This document shows positions 52,644-62,620 of a stretch of DNA of 64,000 bases, piece by piece (position 1 is the stretch's first letter; each line of letters begins with the position of its first letter). This DNA is from Paracoccaceae bacterium (GTDB lineage: Bacteria; Pseudomonadota; Alphaproteobacteria; Rhodobacterales; Rhodobacteraceae), in assembly GCA_014239455.1 (NCBI GenBank), contig JAAZYV010000025.1:1-64000 (forward strand). Reading direction: 5' to 3'. The notes under the pieces are model-generated. The model was not told where the DNA came from. It saw only the letters and a list, made by a program, of their open reading frames with translations, and ran no database searches. A program made the translations under genes and the position numbers.

Positions 52644-53337
52644 AACCACAGGTCTGGATCCAGGAAAAGGTGATAGAGTAATAGAAATAGGCGCTTTGGA
52701 ATTGTTGGACCATGTGCCTACAGGAAAATTTTTTCATGTCTACCTGAATCCCGAAAGAAAAATACCAGAAGATTCTATTAGAATACACAGGATTACAGAT
52801 GAATTTGTCGTAGACAAACCTCTTTTTTTGGATGTTGCAAAAGATTTTTTGTCTTTTGTGGAAGGTAGTTCGTTAGTCATACACAATGCTGACTTTGATA
52901 TTAAGTTTTTACAACATGAACTCCAGAATATTAATATCCCAATGTTAGATTTACCAGTTATAGACACCGTTAGTTTAGCCAGAGAAAAGTATCCCGGATC
53001 ATCAGTTTCTTTGGATGCTTTGTGCAAGAGGTTCAATGTTGAGACCACTAATAGAAAGGAAAAAGGGCATGGAGCTTTGACTGACAGCTTACTTTTGTCT
53101 GAAGTCTATTTAGAGATCTTGGGAGGAAAGCAACCAAACTTAGGTCTTGATAGTAAGCTGGTTTTTGAAAAAGATGGCCAGAATGAGTTATCTGGTAAGG
53201 GTACAAAAATAATAAGACCTAAACCGCTAACTAAAAGAATTTCTCAAATTGATATAACAAAACACCAAGAATTTTTGAAGACTATAGGGTGTGATAAAGC
53301 TTGGAAAAATTTAAAACTGCATCAAGTTTTGTCTTGA
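52615..53337 (+). CDS. dnaQ: DNA polymerase III epsilon subunit
   Basis: 240-residue 3'-5' proofreading exonuclease of the replicase. DEDDh motifs: VLDTETTGLDPGKGDRVIEIGA, HNADFDIKFLQHE and HGALTDSLLLSEVYLEI. Starts inside coaE and overlaps the convergent secB by 16 bases. The coaE-dnaQ order beside the origin is standard in Rhodobacterales. Confidence 0.95.
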   Translation: MTREVVLDTETTGLDPGKGDRVIEIGALELLDHVPTGKFFHVYLNPERKIPEDSIRIHRITDEFVVDKPLFLDVAKDFLSFVEGSSLVIHNADFDIKFLQHELQNINIPMLDLPVIDTVSLAREKYPGSSVSLDALCKRFNVETTNRKEKGHGALTDSLLLSEVYLEILGGKQPNLGLDSKLVFEKDGQNELSGKGTKIIRPKPLTKRISQIDITKHQEFLKTIGCDKAWKNLKLHQVLS

Positions 53338-53741
53338 ACTGAAGAAAAATCCAGCGGGTTTATATTGAGAGGAGAAAACCCTCCCTCCTTGGTTATGTCA
53401 TAAGCAAGCCTTCTCAGAAAAGGAAATAATAAATTAGGGCAATCCACCATTAAAACTCTTCTTTTGTCTTCGTTTTTTGGAAAGTTGATTTTAAAGCTTC
53501 CCCCATATTGTATTTCCAATATGTAAATACTTCCTATCTTATCACTGGCCTCACAAAAGAGGTGTAAAACAACATTAGATATAATATCTTCCTCTTTTTC
53601 AATATTCACATTAATATTGAGTTTATAATTAATGTCCTTTAAAGATTTTTCGCTTGTTCTAAAGTTTTCAAAGGACATATCTTTTATGAACTGCGATATT
53701 ACTAGCACTTCCAAGATTTTATCATTTTTTAGGTTATTCAT
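53322..53741 (-). CDS. secB: Export chaperone SecB
   Basis: 139-residue chaperone that keeps precursors unfolded for SecA. VSQF-like start (VISQFIKDMSFENF), Gly/Phe-rich strand LEIQYGGSFKI and the tail CPNLLFPFLRRLAYDITKEGGFSPLNINPLDF are typical. Convergent with dnaQ; divergent from the Tim44-like gene. Slightly shorter than usual but complete. Confidence 0.92.
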   Translation of the reverse strand: MNNLKNDKILEVLVISQFIKDMSFENFRTSEKSLKDINYKLNINVNIEKEEDIISNVVLHLFCEASDKIGSIYILEIQYGGSFKINFPKNEDKRRVLMVDCPNLLFPFLRRLAYDITKEGGFSPLNINPLDFSSVQDKT

Positions 53742-53927
53742 TATGGTATATTGTTTATTTAAAAGGTAAAGTTTTACTATTATTAAATTGATTTTAACAT
53801 TACCAGATTATTCTTAATATTGTTTTACTAAAAACATTTTATCACTTTGGGGATTGATGTTAACCAAATAGTATTTACATCAGCTTGTAAAGGGTGGTTT
53901 ATTGTACCACTGAAAGGGACGTTTATT

Positions 53928-54590
53928 ATGGTTAAAATTTTAGTATTAGCTGCAGTGGCAATTTTTCTTTTTTGGCGTTTGAGATCAGTTTTGGGTTCAA
54001 GACAAGGATTTGAAAAAACAAATATAAGTCCAGAAAATGTCAATGATGAAAAACAAACTAAAAACGAGGATTCTAATATTATAGAGCTTAAGGCTAATGA
54101 AGTTGATGAAGAAATAGCAGATTATGTTGAGTCAGATAGCGCCGCATTCAAAGCATTGTCTAAAATGAAAAAATTGGAAAAGGGATGGTTGGTTTCCCAT
54201 TTCGTTTCTGGTGCCAAAATGGCTTATGAGGATATCTTAATGGCCTTTGAAAAAGGTGATTTATCCACAATAAGAAAAATGACTTCAAAAGAGGTTTGTA
54301 AATCCTTCAAAACGGTAATTGATGAAAGAGCTAATAAAGGCTTAAAAGTAGAAGCGGAGTTTGGGGGTGTTAGAGATATAAGAATAAAAGAAGTCGATTT
54401 TGATACTAAAAGCATGGACGCTAAAATAACGATGGTTTTCAAATGTGAACTGTCTTTTAGTGTGAAAAATAAAGATGGAAATATTGTGGAAGGAGGTTCT
54501 GATAAAATTAAAAAACAAAGAGATATTTGGACTTTTTCACGAAAAATGAATTCTGATTTACCAAATTGGTATCTGGTAAAGACGGAATAA
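53928..54590 (+). CDS. Tim44/TimA-domain membrane-anchored protein
   Basis: 220 residues: an N-terminal membrane anchor (VKILVLAAVAIFLFWRLRSVLGSRQGFEK), a charged linker, and a Tim44 domain with FVSGAKMAYEDILMAFEKGDLSTIRKMTSKEV and the C-terminal WTFSRKMNSDLPNWYLVKTE. Alphaproteobacterial homologues are called TimA; related to mitochondrial Tim44 but with an unclear role. I use the ATG at 53928 with AAAGGGA upstream, since upstream residues of the long frame do not fit the family. Confidence 0.85.
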   Translation: MVKILVLAAVAIFLFWRLRSVLGSRQGFEKTNISPENVNDEKQTKNEDSNIIELKANEVDEEIADYVESDSAAFKALSKMKKLEKGWLVSHFVSGAKMAYEDILMAFEKGDLSTIRKMTSKEVCKSFKTVIDERANKGLKVEAEFGGVRDIRIKEVDFDTKSMDAKITMVFKCELSFSVKNKDGNIVEGGSDKIKKQRDIWTFSRKMNSDLPNWYLVKTE

Positions 54591-54619
54591 TTTGAAAACA
54601 TGAAAGTGAGATATAATTA

Positions 54620-55222
54620 TTGAAAAATGACAGGCGCAGAAATTTGTCAAACGAAGATTTAGTTCTTTGGGATCAGGTAAAAAAAACTTTGGATCAAACC
54701 TTAAGTCATGAAGAAAATAGGTGTTTTTATCAAGGCCATGAAAATAATGAACTTGTTTCTGATAATGTTCAAACACAAAAAAAAGTAGTTTTAGTAAGTG
54801 ACAAAGTAGTTTCCCTTAATAAAACCAATAAGGGTTTTGAAAAGCCTTCTAGCATTTTTGCACATCATAATCTTGATAAAAAGAAACAAACCTTATTAAA
54901 AAAAGGTAGAATTCAACCAGAAAAATTCTTGGATTTGCACGGCTTAAACTCGAAACAAGCAGAGAAAGAGGTATTAGATTTCTTACAGAAAAGTTATGCT
55001 CATGGAAATAGACTTATTTTGATAATTACTGGCAAAGGAAAAAGATCTAGAAAAAAAGACAGACCTTATTGTTCTAATACTGATACTGGAATATTAAAGG
55101 AAGCCTTAATACCCTGGATTGAAAATTCAAATATGTGGCCCAAAATTCTCAAAATCATGTCAGCACACCCAAAACATGGAGGCGAGGGTGCCTTTTACGT
55201 GTATTTGCGAAAAATCAAATAG
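54620..55222 (+). CDS. Smr-domain protein
   Basis: 200 residues: a charged N-terminal half and a C-terminal Smr domain with FLDLHGLNSKQAEKEVLDFLQ (LDxHG motif), LIITGKGKRSR and SAHPKHGGEGAFYVYLRK. Smr domains can nick nucleic acids or act in ribosome rescue; the role of this stand-alone form is unknown. Start TTG at 54620 with a weak ribosome site. In related bacteria mltA usually lies between the Tim44 and Smr genes; it is missing here. Confidence 0.85.
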   Translation: MKNDRRRNLSNEDLVLWDQVKKTLDQTLSHEENRCFYQGHENNELVSDNVQTQKKVVLVSDKVVSLNKTNKGFEKPSSIFAHHNLDKKKQTLLKKGRIQPEKFLDLHGLNSKQAEKEVLDFLQKSYAHGNRLILIITGKGKRSRKKDRPYCSNTDTGILKEALIPWIENSNMWPKILKIMSAHPKHGGEGAFYVYLRKIK

Positions 55223-55229
55223 TATAGGC

Positions 55230-56537
55230 TTATAGTACGTATCTGCTCACATCTGTCGAACTGACAAATTTCTCTAGGTTACTTTTCACAAAATTGGTAT
55301 CAATTTTAACGGCTTTTGTTTTTTGATCAGGTGCAGAAAAACTTAGGTTCTCAAAAACTTTTTCCAATATAGTATATAACCGTCTAGCACCTATGTTTTC
55401 TACGGTTGCATTTATATCCGCTGCTATTTTTGCCAAAGATCTTATACCACTTTCCTCAAAAGTTAATTCTATACCTTCTGTGAGCATTAAAGCAGTATAT
55501 TGTTTTGTGAGAGAATTTTCGGTTTCTTTAAGAATATTGATAAAATCTTTTTCTGTTAGCGCTGATAGTTCAACTCTTACCGGAAGTCTTCCTTGGAGTT
55601 CTGGTAAAAGATCACTTGGTTTTACTATATGGAATGCCCCAGATGCTATAAACAAAATATGGTCTGTGCGTATAGCACCATATTTTGTAGAAACAGTAGT
55701 CCCCTCTATTAGAGGTAACAAATCTCTTTGGACGCCCTCTCTACTCACGTCCGCAGACTTCATTTCGGCCCGAGCACAAATTTTATCTATCTCGTCCAAA
55801 AATACTATACCATTTTCTTCTACTGACTCTATGGCTTTTTTTGTAATCTTATCTTCATCTATAAGTTTGTCTGCTTCTTCTTTAGTTAACAGAGCATAAC
55901 TATCAGCTATTCTAATTTTAATTTTTTTGGTTTTTTTTCCTAAAGCTTTACCAAAAACTTCGTTAAGATTCATCATCCCCATGCTATTTCCAGGTTGACC
56001 GGGAATTTCAAAAAGGGACAAAGGGTTTACCGTTTCATTCAAACCAATTTCAATCTCTTTGTCATCTAATAAACCATCCCGAAGCTTTTTCTTGAACATT
56101 TCAATTGTTTGTTCTCGTGCGTTTTCTCCAGTTAAACAGGCCAAAACTCTTTTTTCAGCTTGAGCATGGGCTTTTACCTCTACATCCTTGCGCATCTTTT
56201 CTCGTACCATTATCATAGCGATATCGATTAAATCCCTAACTATTTGCTCCACGTCTCGTCCGACATAACCTACTTCCGTAAATTTAGTAGCCTCTACTTT
56301 CACAAAAGGTGCACCAGCCAATTTAGACAAACGTCTTGATATTTCGGTCTTACCGACCCCAGTTGGTCCAATCATTAGAATATTTTTTGGATAAATTTCC
56401 TCTTTAAGTGGCGACTCCACTTTTTTTCTTCGCCACCTGCTCCTAAGAGCAACAGCAACTGCCCTTTTTGCGGGTTCTTGCCCAATTATGAACTTGTCTA
56501 GTTCGGAAACTATTTCTCTAGGTGTTAACTCAGTCAT
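55230..56537 (-). CDS. hslU: HslUV protease ATPase subunit
   Basis: 435-residue AAA+ unfoldase (ClpY) that feeds substrates to HslV. Walker [15 protein letters not shown], then [31 protein letters not shown], Walker [11 protein letters not shown] and sensor [13 protein letters not shown]. The start overlaps the hslV stop (ATGA). Last gene of the rimP-to-hslU operon, convergent with the Smr gene. Confidence 0.97.
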   Translation of the reverse strand: MTELTPREIVSELDKFIIGQEPAKRAVAVALRSRWRRKKVESPLKEEIYPKNILMIGPTGVGKTEISRRLSKLAGAPFVKVEATKFTEVGYVGRDVEQIVRDLIDIAMIMVREKMRKDVEVKAHAQAEKRVLACLTGENAREQTIEMFKKKLRDGLLDDKEIEIGLNETVNPLSLFEIPGQPGNSMGMMNLNEVFGKALGKKTKKIKIRIADSYALLTKEEADKLIDEDKITKKAIESVEENGIVFLDEIDKICARAEMKSADVSREGVQRDLLPLIEGTTVSTKYGAIRTDHILFIASGAFHIVKPSDLLPELQGRLPVRVELSALTEKDFINILKETENSLTKQYTALMLTEGIELTFEESGIRSLAKIAADINATVENIGARRLYTILEKVFENLSFSAPDQKTKAVKIDTNFVKSNLEKFVSSTDVSRYVL

Positions 56538-57103
56538 TTAATTTTTGATAAGGTTTCAGAAACAATGTTATGGTTAGTATAAACACATATATCAGCAGCT
56601 ATTTTTAGTGCTTTCTTACAAATTTCTTTTGAAGAAAGGTCATTATCGTAAATAGCTTTTGCTGCTGCAAGAGCATAATTTCCACCCGATCCCACGGAAG
56701 CTATACCTCCCTCTGGCTCCAAGACATCTCCTGAACCAGAAATTATTAACAGATCTTTTCCATCAGTAACAATTAACATAGCCTCCAAATTTCTCAAATA
56801 TTTGTCAGTTCTCCAATCTTTGGCTAATTCGATTGCTGATCTAGATAAATTCCCAGGGAAAGTTTCCAATTTTCTTTCAAGCCTTTCCAATAAGGAAAAA
56901 GCATCTGCAGTAGATCCAGCAAATCCTACCAATATTTCCAATCCTCCAGGTTTTAATCTTTGGACTTTTTTTGCTGTACCCTTAATCACAGTTTGACCTA
57001 AGGTGACTTGGCCATCACCGGCGACAGTTACAGAACCATTTTTCAGTACTCCTATAATTGTTGTACCGTGCCAGTCTTGGTCTTTTGAATTGTTTTTCAT
57101 CAT
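56534..57103 (-). CDS. hslV: HslUV protease peptidase subunit
   Basis: 189-residue proteasome-like threonine peptidase. A short propeptide ends before HGTTIIGV, where the first Thr is the nucleophile; [22 protein letters not shown] and [14 protein letters not shown] follow. The ATG at 57103 shares a base with the infB TGA (TGATG), so translation is coupled to infB. Confidence 0.96.
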   Translation of the reverse strand: MMKNNSKDQDWHGTTIIGVLKNGSVTVAGDGQVTLGQTVIKGTAKKVQRLKPGGLEILVGFAGSTADAFSLLERLERKLETFPGNLSRSAIELAKDWRTDKYLRNLEAMLIVTDGKDLLIISGSGDVLEPEGGIASVGSGGNYALAAAKAIYDNDLSSKEICKKALKIAADICVYTNHNIVSETLSKIK

Positions 57104-59562
57104 CAATTAAGTGTTCTAGCAATTTTTTGAACAGAAAATATTTCGATCACATCTTTTTTTCTTATGTCTTCATAGTCTGAAAATGCCATGCCACATTCTT
57201 GTCCAGACTGAACTGTTTCCACTTCATCTTTAAACCTTTTTAATGTTTTAAGGGATCCTTCGTGAATTACTACATTATCCCTTAAAAGCCTAACTTTAGC
57301 TGATCTTTTAGCATTACCTTCAGTGATCAAACAACCAGCGACCTTACCAGCATTAGTCACCTTAAAAACTTCCAAAATTTCCGCATAGCCTAAAATGGTT
57401 TCTTTTATTTCTGGCTTAAGTAGACCAGAAGCTGCTTTTTTGATATCATCGACTAAATCATATATTATGGAATAATAGCGCAATTCTACTTCTTTCTGGT
57501 TTGCTCCGTCTCTAGCAGAGGCGTTGGCTCTTACGTTAAAACCTATTATCGGTGCTTTTGAAGCTTCGGCCAAAATTACATCACTTTCAGTAATAGCGCC
57601 AACACCAGAATGTAAAACAGTTATTCTAACTTCTTCTGTACTTATTTTATTCAAAGCTTGCACTATTGCTTCAGTAGAGCCTTGAACATCGGCTTTAACG
57701 ACCAAAGGAAGTTCCGAAATTTCTTCATCCTCTTTTGCTTTTGCTATCATTTGATCTAATGTTTTTCCGGTACCTAAAGCATCTTTCTTGTCTTTAATAA
57801 CCTGATTCCTGTAATTTGCTATTTCCCTAGCTTCTGTTTCGTTTGACACCACATTTAAAATATCACCTGCCTCTGGGGTTCCATTCAAACCCAAAACCTC
57901 AACTGGAACAGACGGACCAACCTGAGACACTTTTACATTTTGACTATCTATTAAGGCCCTCACTTTACCCCATTGGTCTCCAACAACAATGATGTCTCCT
58001 TTATTAAGGGTACCTTTTTGCACTAACACTGTAGCAACCGGTCCACGTCCGACATCCAGCTTTGCTTCAATTACTGTACCTTCTGCTTCTCTGTTTGGAT
58101 TAGCTTTCAGTTCTAGTATTTCAGTTTGTAGGGTGATATTTTCCAGAAGAGTTTCCACTCCTTTGCCAGTAGAAGCAGAAACCTCAACATCTAAAACTTC
58201 ACCTGACATTGATTCTACAATTACTTCATGCTTCAGCAAATCAGTTCTTACTCTGTTGGGGTCAGAATTTTCTTTGTCACACTTGTTTATAGCTACTATA
58301 ATTGGAACTTTGGCTGCTCTTGCGTGGTTTATAGCCTCTATAGTTTGAGGCATAACGCCATCATCAGCAGCAACTACTAAAATAATTATGTCTGTTACTT
58401 GTGCTCCCCTTGATCTCATAGAAGTAAAGGCTGAATGTCCAGGGGTATCCAAGAACGTAAATAAAGAGCCTTTTTCTGTCTTTACTTGATAAGCACCTAT
58501 ATGTTGTGTAATACCACCAGCTTCATTGCCAGTAGTATTTGTTTTTCTAATAGCATCCAACAATGAAGTTTTTCCGTGGTCAACATGTCCCATGACAGTT
58601 AGTATCGGGGCTCTTGGTTTCATATTTTCAGCAGCATCTTTTTCATCGTGCTTTAAGATAGCATCTTCTACATCTGAGGCTGAAACTCTTATAGGAATGT
58701 GATCAAACTCTTCAACTATCAAAATGGCGGTATCAGCATCTATTGTTTGGTTTTGGGTTGCCATTATGCCATTAGTCATCAATGTTTTAACCACAGAGGC
58801 AGATCTCTCAGCCATTCTATTAGCCAGTTCTTGAACTGTAATAGAATCAGGAACTGGCACTTCCCTTTTTACCTTTTCTCTTTCTGCACTATCTGATATT
58901 TGTCTCCGCTTTACTTTTTCTTGTCTTCTTCTCAAAGAAGCAATGGATCTTTGTCTTCCACCTTGATCAGAAAGGGCTTGATTAATTGTTAATTTGCCAG
59001 ACCTTCTTCTCTCAGAATACCCTTTGCTAGGCCGGACCTCTTTTAATTCATCATCTTTCTTAAATTTTTTTCCGGAAGAAGTATCGCTAGACTTACTTTC
59101 AAATTTATTTTCAATCTTAGACCGGTTTTTTTGAGTTGATTCTTCAATAGGTTGAGCAACATCTAAAACCTTTTGAACTGCCAAATTTTCTTTCTCAGAT
59201 TTTTTGCTTACTTCCTCTTTCTCCAGCAAAGCTTTTTCTGCAATCTTCCTATCAACCTCTTTCTTTTTGTTTTCTTCTTCCCGAGCTGCCTCTATGGCTT
59301 TCTTTCGCCTATCAATTTGTTCTTCTGAGTAACTCTTATTGGGTTGAGACTTTGGGTCTAAATCGGTATTGTCCTTAGTAAGTGTTTTAAGGTTTTGATT
59401 AGAGGATAAAATATTCTTATTGGGTTTAAGAATTTTTTTCCGCTTGGTTTCTATAAGGACCGATTTGGATCTTCCATGAGAAAGATTCATTCGGACAGAA
59501 CTTCCCGAGCCCCGGACACTCAATGTTTTTGAGCTAGTGCCTTTTTTCTCATTTTCATCCAT
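57103..59562 (-). CDS. infB: Translation initiation factor IF-2
   Basis: 819-residue GTPase that positions initiator tRNA. A long charged N-terminal region (Lys/Glu-rich) leads to the IF2 N domain ([25 protein letters not shown]), then the G domain with [19 protein letters not shown] and NKCD, and C-terminal EF-Tu-like domains to [15 protein letters not shown]. Follows ylxR; stop overlaps hslV. Confidence 0.97.
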   Translation of the reverse strand: MDENEKKGTSSKTLSVRGSGSSVRMNLSHGRSKSVLIETKRKKILKPNKNILSSNQNLKTLTKDNTDLDPKSQPNKSYSEEQIDRRKKAIEAAREEENKKKEVDRKIAEKALLEKEEVSKKSEKENLAVQKVLDVAQPIEESTQKNRSKIENKFESKSSDTSSGKKFKKDDELKEVRPSKGYSERRRSGKLTINQALSDQGGRQRSIASLRRRQEKVKRRQISDSAEREKVKREVPVPDSITVQELANRMAERSASVVKTLMTNGIMATQNQTIDADTAILIVEEFDHIPIRVSASDVEDAILKHDEKDAAENMKPRAPILTVMGHVDHGKTSLLDAIRKTNTTGNEAGGITQHIGAYQVKTEKGSLFTFLDTPGHSAFTSMRSRGAQVTDIIILVVAADDGVMPQTIEAINHARAAKVPIIVAINKCDKENSDPNRVRTDLLKHEVIVESMSGEVLDVEVSASTGKGVETLLENITLQTEILELKANPNREAEGTVIEAKLDVGRGPVATVLVQKGTLNKGDIIVVGDQWGKVRALIDSQNVKVSQVGPSVPVEVLGLNGTPEAGDILNVVSNETEAREIANYRNQVIKDKKDALGTGKTLDQMIAKAKEDEEISELPLVVKADVQGSTEAIVQALNKISTEEVRITVLHSGVGAITESDVILAEASKAPIIGFNVRANASARDGANQKEVELRYYSIIYDLVDDIKKAASGLLKPEIKETILGYAEILEVFKVTNAGKVAGCLITEGNAKRSAKVRLLRDNVVIHEGSLKTLKRFKDEVETVQSGQECGMAFSDYEDIRKKDVIEIFSVQKIARTLN

Positions 59563-59591
59563 TATTAAATCGACCTTTTATTCTATATTCC

Positions 59592-60155
59592 TTAACATCT
59601 TCTCAGATTTCCTAAGCGAGCAGTATCAAAAATTAACGGATTAGTAAAACTACTCTTTAAGAAGCCAACATTTGTAATAACATCTCTTCTAAAAGGAATC
59701 CCCAGTTCCTTCTTATTCAAGCAATTAATTCTAGAAGCTTGGGACTTTGGTAAGGCCAGGTCCTTTTTTCTATTTTCAGATCCATCTCTTGCTTGAAGGA
59801 GTAATTCTATTTTATTCATTAATAAATACCTTTGGATTTTTTCATAACCAATTATTACTTTACCAGCCTTTCTAGATAAAGCTATCAAACTAACAATTCT
59901 CTTTAATAATATGCTATCTATCCTTGAGACAAGATTCTCTTGCTGGAAATCTCTTTCATATTTTTTGCTTGCAAATTCTTTCATCTTTATCAAGATCTTT
60001 TTAGAAGCAAGAACATAAAATTCTTTTCCATCAAATTCGTTAAATAGATCAAGAGTAAACACATTGGATGGAGACAAAACAAATCTAATCATAAGCTCAT
60101 TTGGATGCATTTTTTTTGTAATATGACAAATCTTTTTTTCACATAAGTTTTTCAT
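59592..60155 (-). CDS. YlxR-L7Ae fusion RNA-binding protein
   Basis: 187 residues. Residues 1-75 form the YlxR (DUF448) domain (CEKKICHITKKMHPNELMIRFVLSPSNVFTLDLF...FYVLASKK); residues about 85-187 resemble an L7Ae/L30e-type RNA-binding domain (IVSLIALSRKAGKVIIGYEKIQRYL). The fusion is usual between nusA and infB in alphaproteobacteria. YlxR may modulate transcription or RNase P in other bacteria. Signature residues for YlxR are weaker than usual. Confidence 0.85.
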   Translation of the reverse strand: MKNLCEKKICHITKKMHPNELMIRFVLSPSNVFTLDLFNEFDGKEFYVLASKKILIKMKEFASKKYERDFQQENLVSRIDSILLKRIVSLIALSRKAGKVIIGYEKIQRYLLMNKIELLLQARDGSENRKKDLALPKSQASRINCLNKKELGIPFRRDVITNVGFLKSSFTNPLIFDTARLGNLRRC

Positions 60156-60181
60156 GGTTATTCTAATTACCGCCCTATTAA

Positions 60182-61777
60182 TTAAACTGGATCTTCATTT
60201 GTTATTTCCTTGTCATAATCCTCAGTTGTAATCCAGCCCATTTTGAGTCTAGCATTCATAACTAAAATCCTTGCCTCTTTTAAGCTAATATCAAACTTTT
60301 CAAGAATACCTTCATCTTTAACTCTCTTTCCTTCAACTGTAGTATAACCCCCTGCAATTTCCCAATCAGCACACTTGGCAAATTCCTCAAGATTCTTAAT
60401 ATTGTCTTCAGCAAGAGCCTGTATCATTTCAGGATTTAAACCTTCGAAATTTATCAAACTATCTTCAACTCCCAACTCTTTGGCTCTTTTCAATGCTTTA
60501 TTATTATTTTCTTCTATACATTCCTGTGCTCTGGCTTGAAGCTCTTCAGAAGTGGATTCATCGAAACCTTCAATATTTTCAATCTCACTTTTTTCAACAT
60601 ATGCAACTTCTTCAAGTGTGGAAAAGCCCTCTGACACGAGTAGTTGAGCTACCATCTCATCTACATTAAGGGTATCCATAAAAAGTTTTGATCTCTCAGA
60701 AAATTCCGTTTGCCTGCGTTCCGACTCTTCAGCTTCGGTCATAATATCAATATCAAATTGTGTTAGCTGACTGGCTAATCTGACATTTTGACCTCTTCTC
60801 CCAATAGCTAGGGAAAGTTGGTCATCTGGAACAACAACTTCAATTCGCTGAGAGTCCTCATCAAGGACTACTTTTGAGACTTCAGCAGGTTGTAAAGCAT
60901 TTACTAGGAATGTAGGAGCATCTTCATTCCATGGAATTATATCTATCTTTTCGCCTTGTAATTCATTCACTACAGCTTGGACCCTAGATCCACGCATGCC
61001 AACGCATGCACCGACAGGATCTATTGAGCTATCAAGTGATATCACACCTATTTTAGCCCTACTTCCAGGGTCTCTGGCAACAGTTTTTATTTCAATAATA
61101 CCATCATATATTTCGGGGACTTCCATTTTAAAAAGTTCAGCTAAAAACTCTGGAACTGTTCTCGAAAGAAAAATTTGAGGCCCCCTAGTTTCTGTTCTTA
61201 CGTCTTTGATATAAGACCTTACCCGATCTCCAGTTCGAAAAGTTTCTCGATTGATAAGCTGATCTCGTCTTAAAATCGCTTCACCCCTACCCACATCTAC
61301 AATGACATTGCCATATTCTATTCTCTTTACTTGACCATTAATAATTTGACCAACTCGATCTTTAAATTCCTCATATTGTCTTGCCCTTTCAGCTTCACGA
61401 ACTTTTTGTACTATGGTTTGTTTTGCAGATTGAGCGGCGATCCTTCCAAAATCCATAGGAGGTAATGGATCCTTAACAATATCGCCAATTTTAGCATCAG
61501 GAAGTAAATCAATAACTTCATCAATTGTTATTTCTGTAAAATGGTTTTCTACTTTTTCCACAATCAACCTACATCGATTCATTGTTAATTCACCAGATTT
61601 CGTATCAATTTTTGCTCTAATATCATACTCTGCTCCATACTTGGATCTTGCAGCTTTTGCCAAACTCTCTTCCATAGCCTCTATTACGAGTTCCGGTTCA
61701 ATTAACTTTTCTCTTGCGACAGCATCAGCAATCTGAAGTAATTCAATTTTACTAGGGTTGGGGTTGTGTTCGGCCAT
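60182..61777 (-). CDS. nusA: Transcription factor NusA
   Basis: 531-residue pausing/termination/antitermination factor. An N-terminal RNA-polymerase domain (ELLQIADAVAREKLIEPELVIEAMEESLAKAARSKYG), then S1 (GQIINGQVKRIEYGNVIVDVGRGEAIL), two KH domains (VGACVGMRGSRVQAVVNEL; LSLAIGRRGQNVRLASQL) and C-terminal helix-hairpin-helix repeats. Second gene after rimP; NusA is a possible feedback regulator of this operon's leader. Confidence 0.96.
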   Translation of the reverse strand: MAEHNPNPSKIELLQIADAVAREKLIEPELVIEAMEESLAKAARSKYGAEYDIRAKIDTKSGELTMNRCRLIVEKVENHFTEITIDEVIDLLPDAKIGDIVKDPLPPMDFGRIAAQSAKQTIVQKVREAERARQYEEFKDRVGQIINGQVKRIEYGNVIVDVGRGEAILRRDQLINRETFRTGDRVRSYIKDVRTETRGPQIFLSRTVPEFLAELFKMEVPEIYDGIIEIKTVARDPGSRAKIGVISLDSSIDPVGACVGMRGSRVQAVVNELQGEKIDIIPWNEDAPTFLVNALQPAEVSKVVLDEDSQRIEVVVPDDQLSLAIGRRGQNVRLASQLTQFDIDIMTEAEESERRQTEFSERSKLFMDTLNVDEMVAQLLVSEGFSTLEEVAYVEKSEIENIEGFDESTSEELQARAQECIEENNNKALKRAKELGVEDSLINFEGLNPEMIQALAEDNIKNLEEFAKCADWEIAGGYTTVEGKRVKDEGILEKFDISLKEARILVMNARLKMGWITTEDYDKEITNEDPV

Positions 61778-61796
61778 TATTTTTCCTATTCGTTTT

Positions 61797-62264
61797 TTAA
61801 GCCAATAATTCGGCCTCTTCTATGTTAGATACCTTAATATGGTGAATTTTATCAATTTGAAGTACATGAAGTTCTGAATTCACCACGCCAATCAATGTTC
61901 CCTCTAATTTACTAATTCCTAAATCTTCAATTTTTTGTTTTATTATAGCTTTGTGTCCTTTCCACTCGTCAAAATCTTTAAGTCGAGTGAGAGGTCTATT
62001 TAAGCCCGGAGAAGATACTTCTAGGTGATATTCCTCCTGAAAAGAATTTTTCTTGTCTAGTTCGTAAGAAATATTACGGGACATTTTTGCGCAATCATCT
62101 ATAGTTAATGATCTAAGTTTATTATCTATCATAATTTGTAAAGTTAAATTGGATTCATTAAATATTCTAATTCTCACCAATTCAAAACCACCGCATTCAA
62201 CAATTGGCAGGATATTCTTGTATAAGGATCTTTCTTCATTAGAACGGGCTATTAAATTTTCCAT
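61797..62264 (-). CDS. rimP: Ribosome maturation factor RimP
   Basis: 155-residue 30S assembly factor. Family regions: GFELVRIRIFN, LRSLTIDDCAKMSRNISYELD, YHLEVSSPGLNRPLTRLKDF. The ATG at 62264 follows GGATA. First gene of the operon to hslU; its start codon lies only 16 bases beyond the T run of a terminator hairpin. Confidence 0.95.
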   Translation of the reverse strand: MENLIARSNEERSLYKNILPIVECGGFELVRIRIFNESNLTLQIMIDNKLRSLTIDDCAKMSRNISYELDKKNSFQEEYHLEVSSPGLNRPLTRLKDFDEWKGHKAIIKQKIEDLGISKLEGTLIGVVNSELHVLQIDKIHHIKVSNIEEAELLA

Positions 62265-62279
62265 GGTATCCGGCTAGCA

Positions 62280-62303
62280 CAAAAAAACGGGCCTAAAGCC
62301 CGT
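62280..62303 (-). terminator. Terminator hairpin in front of rimP (possible attenuator)
   Basis: On the minus strand: ACGGGC (62303-62298), loop TTTAG, GCCCGT (62292-62287), then seven T including the last stem base (62287-62281). A textbook intrinsic terminator. It could end the SdhAF4-like gene 57 bases upstream. It also lies inside the predicted leader of rimP, downstream of the promoter at 62321-62348. Confidence 0.88.
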
Positions 62304-62320
62304 CAAAAACATTGTGTGAC

Positions 62321-62348
62321 ATGATAGCACCTAAAATTAATTTTTCAA
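62321..62348 (-). promoter_or_regulatory. Sigma-70-type promoter for the rimP operon
   Basis: On the minus strand: TTGAAA (62348-62343), 16-base spacer, TATCAT (62326-62321). Transcription would start near 62314, about 10 bases before the terminator hairpin. No room exists for a promoter between the hairpin and rimP, so transcripts must pass the hairpin. Confidence 0.5.
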
Positions 62349-62359
62349 GTCTTTAAATA

Positions 62360-62587
62360 CTAAAAATCACTAATGATACCCCGTCTTTCCCAATCTCCAT
62401 ACCTAGTTGGTTCGAGATCCGATGGACCGTTTATTTCTTTTGGATTTTCTATCAGGGGTGTTTTTCTATTTCTTATTTCTGCTTCCAACAATGCTTTTTC
62501 TGCTGTTTCTTTGGAAGGCTTCTTTATATAGTGATTATATTTCATCCTGGAACTATCTTTAAAATTAATTTTTTCAAATAGATCCAT
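62360..62587 (-). CDS. SdhAF4-like (DUF1674) protein
   Basis: 75-residue protein ending GPSDLEPTRYGDWERRGIISDF, the signature of DUF1674. The mitochondrial member SDHAF4 helps flavinylate and assemble succinate dehydrogenase subunit A; bacterial members are presumed to do the same. It is divergent from rsmB, as in many alphaproteobacteria, and followed by the terminator at 62280. Confidence 0.88.
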   Translation of the reverse strand: MDLFEKINFKDSSRMKYNHYIKKPSKETAEKALLEAEIRNRKTPLIENPKEINGPSDLEPTRYGDWERRGIISDF

Positions 62588-62620
62588 TATATTAAATGAT
62601 ACTCAGTTGAGTAGCAAGGA

